Assembly (NCBI GenBank): GCA_023451855.1
Contig: JAEXXY010000435.1
Coordinates: 1-9,380, forward strand
Direction: 5' to 3'
Origin: Actinomycetes bacterium
GTDB taxonomy: Bacteria > Actinomycetota > Actinomycetes > Actinomycetales > Dermatophilaceae
DNA: 9,380 nucleotides
The translations under genes were made by a program, and so were the position numbers. The notes beneath the pieces were generated by a model. It did not search any database, had not been told where the DNA came from, and saw only the letters and a program-made list of their open reading frames with translations. Below, one piece after another: positions 6,115-9,380 of the stretch. The stretch's first letter is position 1, and every line of letters begins with the position of its first letter.

Positions 6115-6687
6115 TCAGCCGCTGGTCGTGGCCGTGCTGGTGGGCGTGGCCGTGCTGGTGGGCGTGGCCGTGCCGGCGGCCCCGCCGGTCGGGGCGGGCG
6201 TCACGGTCGAGTAGTAGAGGTTCGGGGGCAGGACCGGCACCTGCGCGACCGTGGTGCCGCCCGTGCTCGAGGTGATGGTGACCGGGATGAGGCTGCCCGG
6301 CTTGGCCGTGACCCCGGAGATCTCCAGGCCCTTGGTCGCGAGGTCGACCTGCTCACGAGGGCCGAGGGAGACCTCGGAACCGGACGGGGCGGTTGCGGCG
6401 CCCTGCGCCGGCTGCGGCTGGAACTTGACCGTCATCTGGTCGGTGCCGAGGTTGACCGCCGAACCGGTGACGACGGCCGGGCCGTTTCCCTGGCCGACGA
6501 GCACGAGGTTGCGGACGGCGAGCTGGCCCACGTCGGCGGGGACGCCGTCGGCCGGCACGTACGCGACCTGGGTCTGCTGCGGGGAGTTGACCTGGCACCC
6601 GGCCGTCACGGCGGCGAGGGCGACGCCGGCGGCGAGCGCCGAGACACGGCGACGCACGGGGGTCTGCACGAGGAATCGACGCTTCAC
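6115..6687 (-). CDS. Secreted lipoprotein, LpqE-like by position
   Basis: A 190-residue exported lipoprotein of unknown function. The N-terminus is basic (KRR, RRR) followed by a hydrophobic stretch SALAAGVALAAVTAGC, with a lipobox ending at Cys31 that predicts a lipid-anchored mature protein on the outer face of the membrane. The mature part is beta-rich: QLAVRNLVLVGQGNGPAVV, then NLGTDQMTVKFQP, then GLEISGVTAKPGSLIPVTI. It ends in a low-complexity Thr/Pro/Ser tail with TATPTS repeats. Gene position divergent from carD matches LpqE (Rv3584) of M. tuberculosis, and the overall plan is similar, but identity is not certain. The start GTG at 6687 is supported by TAGGCT 7 bases upstream; a second GTG at 6669 would give a 184-residue form with the same lipobox. 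Confidence 0.82.
   Translation of the reverse strand: MKRRFLVQTPVRRRVSALAAGVALAAVTAGCQVNSPQQTQVAYVPADGVPADVGQLAVRNLVLVGQGNGPAVVTGSAVNLGTDQMTVKFQPQPAQGAATAPSGSEVSLGPREQVDLATKGLEISGVTAKPGSLIPVTITSSTGGTTVAQVPVLPPNLYYSTVTPAPTGGAAGTATPTSTATPTSTATTSG
6128..6173 (-). repeat. 18-bp tandem repeat in the lipoprotein C-terminal tail (about 2.6 copies)
   Basis: GTGGCCGTGCTGGTGGGC (plus-strand reading) occurs at 6128-6145 and 6146-6163 without a mismatch, with 10 bases of a third copy. It is in frame on the minus strand and encodes the TATPTS repeats at the extreme C-terminus. Such tails are often length-variable. Confidence 0.85.
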
Positions 6688-6700
6688 GGGGCACAGCCTA
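6688..6700 (-). promoter_or_regulatory. Putative leaderless -10 element of the lipoprotein gene
   Basis: On the minus strand TAGGCT (6695-6700) is followed by 7 bases and the GTG at 6687. No ribosome binding site is present. The hexamer is identical to that before gpmA, at the same distance. Confidence 0.5.
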
Positions 6701-6937
6701 CCGGCGGCCGGTCGGGCGCCGCGTCCGGACCCGCGTCGGCGCCCCGATGGCCTTGTGGCGCAGGCCCGGAGCGACGGTGCGCCGGTCGGGCAGAGCCGGG
6801 GAGGGGCCGTGTAAGCGCTCGCGCGATGCATGTGGACAGCGGTTCTGTCAAGACGTGAGAGGGGACGGATGAGTGACCAACTGTGGCTCTGACCTGCGCA
6901 GATGCCAGATCCTGAGATCGCGATGTGCGCCTCGTCG

Positions 6938-6963
6938 TGATAATCTGGGGGTCGCGAAAGGGG
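6938..6963 (+). promoter_or_regulatory. carD promoter (extended -10) and ribosome binding site
   Basis: TGATAATCT (6938-6946) reads as an extended -10 element (TG, one base, TAATCT) in a locally AT-richer stretch; a match to a -35 hexamer is poor. Transcription would start near 6953. AAAGGGG (6957-6963) lies 10 bases before the carD ATG and serves as ribosome binding site, so carD, unlike several neighbours, appears to have a short leader. The rest of the lipoprotein/carD gap (6701-6937) shows no convincing gene beyond a 7-codon ORF (6869-6892). Confidence 0.55.
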
Positions 6964-6973
6964 AAAACAGCAC

Positions 6974-7456
6974 ATGGTTTTCAAGGTCGGCGAGACGGTC
7001 GTGTACCCCCACCATGGGGCGGCACTGATCGAAGAGATCAACACACGCACGATCAAGGGAGAGGACAAGCTCTACCTGAAGCTCAAGGTCGCCCAGGGTG
7101 ACCTCACGATCGAGGTGCCCGCAGAGAACTGCGACCTCGTCGGCGTCCGCGACGTCGTGGGCCAGGAGGGTCTGGACCGGGTCTTCGAGGTCCTGCGCAC
7201 CCCGCACACCGAGGAGCCCACCAACTGGTCCCGCCGCTACAAGGCGAACCTCGAGAAGCTCGCCTCCGGCGACGTCATCAAGGTGGCCGAGGTCGTGCGC
7301 GACCTCTGGCGTCGCGACCAGGACCGCGGCCTCTCGGCCGGCGAGAAGCGGATGCTCGCCAAGGCCCGTCAGATCCTCGTCTCCGAGCTCGCGCTTGCGG
7401 AGAAGACCGACGAGGACAAGGCCGAGTCGATCCTCGACGAGGTCCTCGCCTCCTGA
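6974..7456 (+). CDS. carD: RNA polymerase-binding transcription regulator CarD
   Basis: Global regulator that binds the RNA polymerase beta subunit and stabilises the open complex at many promoters, including rRNA promoters. The 160-residue protein has the N-terminal RNAP-interaction domain (about 1-53; MVFKVGETVVYPHHGA, Arg25) and a helical C-terminal DNA-binding domain. The latter includes the highly conserved EEPTNWSRRYKANLEKLASGD with Trp85, the residue that wedges into the upstream edge of the bubble, and the GLSAGEKRMLAKARQILVSELALAE stretch. Unlike M. tuberculosis CarD, which has Arg47 contacting RNAP, position 47 is Glu (DLTIEVPAEN). The start is an ATG with AAAGGGG upstream. It is divergent from the lipoprotein gene and its stop codon overlaps the probable ispD start. 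Confidence 0.97.
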   Translation: MVFKVGETVVYPHHGAALIEEINTRTIKGEDKLYLKLKVAQGDLTIEVPAENCDLVGVRDVVGQEGLDRVFEVLRTPHTEEPTNWSRRYKANLEKLASGDVIKVAEVVRDLWRRDQDRGLSAGEKRMLAKARQILVSELALAEKTDEDKAESILDEVLAS

Positions 7457-8208
7457 CGGCGAGCCTCATCCTGAACGGCAGCACCGGAGCCGGTCGCGTC
7501 GGCGTCATCGTCGTCGCGGCCGGCTCCGGTTCGCGTCTGGGGGCCGGTGTCCCGAAGGCGTTCGTGCCCCTCGCCGGGCAGCCCCTCCTCGGGCACGCCC
7601 TGCGGGGGGCTCTGTCGTGCCCGGACCTGCACCAGGTGGTCGTCGTCGCGCCGGCCGAGTGGGTGCAGGAGGCGCGGGAGGCCTGCCGACTCGCCGCCGC
7701 CGAGCACGCGTCGAGTGAGCACTCCGCCTCATCGGTCACGGGCGTCCCGCAGCTCGCGGTCGTGTTCGGAGGAGCCGAGCGCGGAGACTCGGTGGCCGCC
7801 GGCCTCGCCGCGCTCGACGCGTCCGTCGACGTCGTCCTCGTCCACGACGCCGCCCGCTGCCTGACGCCGCCGGCGGTCTTCGCACGTGTCGTCGCGGCCG
7901 TCGAGGCCGGCGCGGTGGCCGTCGTGCCCGGCACCCCGGTCGTCGACACCGTCAAGCAGGTCGACGCTGCGGGGCGCGTCATCGCCACGCCCGACCGGGC
8001 CTCGCTGCGGGCGGTGCAGACCCCGCAGGGCTTCCGTCGCGACGTCCTCGCCCGGGCCCACGCCGTCTCGAGCGAAGCCACCGACGATGCCGGGCTCGTG
8101 GAGCGCCTCGGCGAGCCGGTGCTCGTCGTCGAGGGTGACCGTCTCGCCCTCAAGGTGACCACGCCCGACGACCTCGAGACCGCCACCCGCCTGCTCTCCC
8201 CGCGCTGA
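7453..8208 (+). CDS. ispD: 2-C-methyl-D-erythritol 4-phosphate cytidylyltransferase
   Basis: Third step of the MEP isoprenoid pathway: couples MEP with CTP to give CDP-methylerythritol, in the cytosol. Family motifs are complete. From the proposed start, VGVIVVAAGSGSRLGAGVPKAF has Arg28 and Lys35 of the CTP-binding loop; GGAERGDSVAAGL lies at about 106-118; VHDAAR (130-135) has Asp132; PVVDTVK has Thr166; ATPDRASLRAVQTPQGF has Arg182; TDDAG lies at 210-214; and LKVTTPDD has Lys234. The start is odd: no ATG, GTG or TTG lies in this frame between the carD region and GTG 7564, which is already inside the protein after the essential loop. I place it at CTG 7453, overlapping the carD stop as CTGA, giving 251 residues. 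CTG 7471 is an alternative. Function is secure; the start is an inference. Confidence 0.9.
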   Translation: MTASLILNGSTGAGRVGVIVVAAGSGSRLGAGVPKAFVPLAGQPLLGHALRGALSCPDLHQVVVVAPAEWVQEAREACRLAAAEHASSEHSASSVTGVPQLAVVFGGAERGDSVAAGLAALDASVDVVLVHDAARCLTPPAVFARVVAAVEAGAVAVVPGTPVVDTVKQVDAAGRVIATPDRASLRAVQTPQGFRRDVLARAHAVSSEATDDAGLVERLGEPVLVVEGDRLALKVTTPDDLETATRLLSPR

Positions 8209-8238
8209 CCGCGCAGCGCACGGGTCGCCGGAGTTGCC

Positions 8239-8251
8239 TATCCTCGGTCGC
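8239..8251 (+). promoter_or_regulatory. Putative leaderless -10 element of the SDR gene
   Basis: TATCCT (8239-8244) lies 7 bases before the GTG at 8252, in the 43-base gap after ispD. No ribosome binding site is visible before the GTG, and a TTG at 8234 in the same frame would precede the element. Suggests the SDR gene (and ispF behind it) can be transcribed separately from carD-ispD. Confidence 0.5.
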
Positions 8252-9040
8252 GTGACCGAGCAGCCGGCTGACCAGACCCGTCCCCTCGCCCTCATCACCG
8301 GCGGAGGCACCGGAATCGGCGCCGCCACCGCCCACCGCCTCGCCGACGAGGGCTTCGACGTCGTCGTGGCCGGCCGTCGCGCGGACAGGCTCGAGGCCGT
8401 CGTGGCGCAGATCGGCGGGGCGGCGCGCGCGCTCGTCATGGACGTCACCGACGCCGCGAGCGTCGCGGCCGGCGTCGCGACCCTCGGGCGCTGCGACGTC
8501 GTCGTCAACAACGCCGGCGGCGCGCTCGGCGTGACGCGCGTCGAGGACGGCGACGCTGACGAGTGGGAGCGGATGTACGCGACGAACGTCGTCGGCACGA
8601 TGCGCGTCACCCAGGCGGTGCTGCCCCTGCTGCGACGCTCGGCGCGCGCGACGATCGTCGACGTGTCCTCGATCGCCGGCGAGCGCGTCTACGAGGGTGG
8701 CGGCGGCTATGTCGCGGCCAAGCACGGCACGTCGGTCGTCTCCGAGACGCTGCGCCTCGAGCTCAACGGCGAGAACATCCGGGTCTCGGACATCCGCCCC
8801 GGGATGGTGCGCACCGAGGAGTTCTCGCTGACGCGCCTCGGCGGCGACCGGGCCGCCGCGGACAAGGTCTACGAAGGCGTCGACCGGCCCCTCGTGGCCG
8901 ACGACGTTGCCCGGTGCATCGCCTTCGTCGTCGGGCTGCCCCAGCACGTCAACATCGACACCATGGTCGTCAAGCCGGTGGCGCAGGCCGCACCGCACAA
9001 GGTGCATCGCGGCCCCATCGACTGGAAGGACGGCGCGTGA
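8252..9040 (+). CDS. NADP-type short-chain dehydrogenase/reductase (YdfG-like)
   Basis: Classical SDR of 262 residues, expected to oxidise or reduce a hydroxy/keto substrate with NAD(P). Visible in order: the Rossmann glycine motif TGGGTGIG (16-23); GRR at 41-43 after the second strand, whose arginines favour NADP(H); NNAG (86-89); the catalytic Asn112 in ATNVVGT; Ser140 in VDVSSIAG; and Tyr153/Lys157 in YVAAKHG. RPGMV (182-186) follows as usual. The C-terminal end HVNIDTMVVKPVAQAAPHKVHRG resembles E. coli YdfG-type 3-hydroxy acid (serine) dehydrogenases. The true substrate is not known. It lies between ispD and ispF and overlaps ispF by GTGA; no SDR step is known in the part of the MEP pathway run by IspD and IspF, so a role there should not be assumed. 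GTG 8252 is preferred over TTG 8234. Confidence 0.9.
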   Translation: MTEQPADQTRPLALITGGGTGIGAATAHRLADEGFDVVVAGRRADRLEAVVAQIGGAARALVMDVTDAASVAAGVATLGRCDVVVNNAGGALGVTRVEDGDADEWERMYATNVVGTMRVTQAVLPLLRRSARATIVDVSSIAGERVYEGGGGYVAAKHGTSVVSETLRLELNGENIRVSDIRPGMVRTEEFSLTRLGGDRAAADKVYEGVDRPLVADDVARCIAFVVGLPQHVNIDTMVVKPVAQAAPHKVHRGPIDWKDGA

Positions 9041-9380
9041 GCACGCCGCTGCCCCGGGTCGGCATCGGCGTCGACGTGCACGCACTCGCACCCGTGGGGT
9101 CCGACCGCGAGCTGTGGGTGGCCGGGCTGCACTGGCCGGGGGAGCGCGGCCTCGACGGGCACTCCGACGCCGACGTCGCCGCCCACGCCGCCTGCGACGC
9201 GCTGTTCTCGGCTGCCGGCATCGGTGACCTCGGTGCCCACTTCGGCACGTCGCGACCCGAGCTCGCCGGCGCGTCGGGCGTCACGCTGCTCGCCGAGGCG
9301 GCCCGGCTCGTGCGCGAGGCCGGGTTCGAGATCGGCAACGTCGCGGTGCAGGTCGTCGGCAACCGGCCCAAGGTCGGCAC
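9037..9380 (+). CDS. ispF: 2-C-methyl-D-erythritol 2,4-cyclodiphosphate synthase, 3' truncated by window edge
   Basis: Fifth step of the MEP pathway: cyclises CDP-methylerythritol 2-phosphate to methylerythritol cyclodiphosphate with release of CMP; works as a trimer with a divalent metal. 114 codons are visible from GTG 9037. RVGIGVDVHAL has metal ligands Asp13 and His15; LDGHSDADVAAHAACDAL has the HSDAD signature (42-46) and the third ligand His50; GAAGIGD-type sequence is present as SAAGIGDLGAHFG. The rest of the gene lies beyond the right edge. The start is supported by GGAAGGA 6 bases upstream and by a GTGA overlap with the SDR stop, implying translational coupling. Together with ispD this forms a split MEP cluster rather than an ispDF fusion. 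Confidence 0.94.
   Translation, partial: MSTPLPRVGIGVDVHALAPVGSDRELWVAGLHWPGERGLDGHSDADVAAHAACDALFSAAGIGDLGAHFGTSRPELAGASGVTLLAEAARLVREAGFEIGNVAVQVVGNRPKVG

Noticed and set aside
6846..6851. Consensus TTGACA -35 on the minus strand upstream of the lipoprotein gene
   Set aside because: No TANNNT-like -10 at 16-18 bases downstream, and it lies about 160 bases from the gene, which has its own -10-like element.
1..9380. Whole-window search by eye for CRISPR, insertion sequences, tRNA/rRNA, toxin-antitoxin or phage genes
   Set aside because: No regular spacer-repeat array, transposase motif, terminal repeats or structured RNA were recognised; coding is nearly continuous with conserved core genes.

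Overview
The window is a very GC-rich, densely coded stretch of chromosome from an actinobacterium. Evidence for this is the mycothiol gene mshA, the SenX3/RegX3-type phosphate two-component system, CarD, and GTG/TTG starts. The CarD, MshA and kinase sequences look more like Micrococcales (for example an Intrasporangiaceae relative) than Mycobacterium; that placement is an inference from remembered sequences. I see no mobile elements, RNA genes, CRISPR arrays or phage genes.

Layout, left to right. (1) A divergent pair: the 5' end of a class I SAM-dependent methyltransferase gene runs off the left edge on the minus strand, and mshA runs rightward, followed by an overlapping YbjN-family gene and gpmA. 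(2) A perfect hairpin terminates gpmA against the convergent phoU. (3) phoU (minus) is divergent from a senX3/phoR-type kinase gene and its regX3/phoP-type response regulator; the gap carries repeated GTGAAC/GGTTC elements resembling a Pho-type operator. (4) A second perfect hairpin separates regX3 from a convergent gene for a small secreted lipoprotein (LpqE-like by position). (5) That gene is divergent from carD, which is followed by ispD, an NADP-type short-chain dehydrogenase and ispF (cut by the right edge).

Functional themes are redox buffering (mycothiol), glycolysis (phosphoglycerate mutase), phosphate sensing (PhoU plus kinase and regulator), RNA polymerase control (CarD) and MEP-pathway isoprenoid synthesis (IspD, IspF). 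The gene orders mshA-ybjN-gpmA-senX3-regX3 and lipoprotein/carD/ispD/ispF match known actinobacterial neighbourhoods, so the window is mainly conserved core genome and I do not see a new defence or biosynthetic system.

The less ordinary points are at the edges of genes. Five genes have a TANNNT -10-like hexamer 6-7 bases before an ATG/GTG, the layout of leaderless transcripts. ispD has no ATG, GTG or TTG before its essential CTP-binding motif and probably starts at a CTG overlapping the carD stop. CarD has Glu where M. tuberculosis CarD has Arg47. Helically phased short repeats lie before mshA and before the kinase gene.
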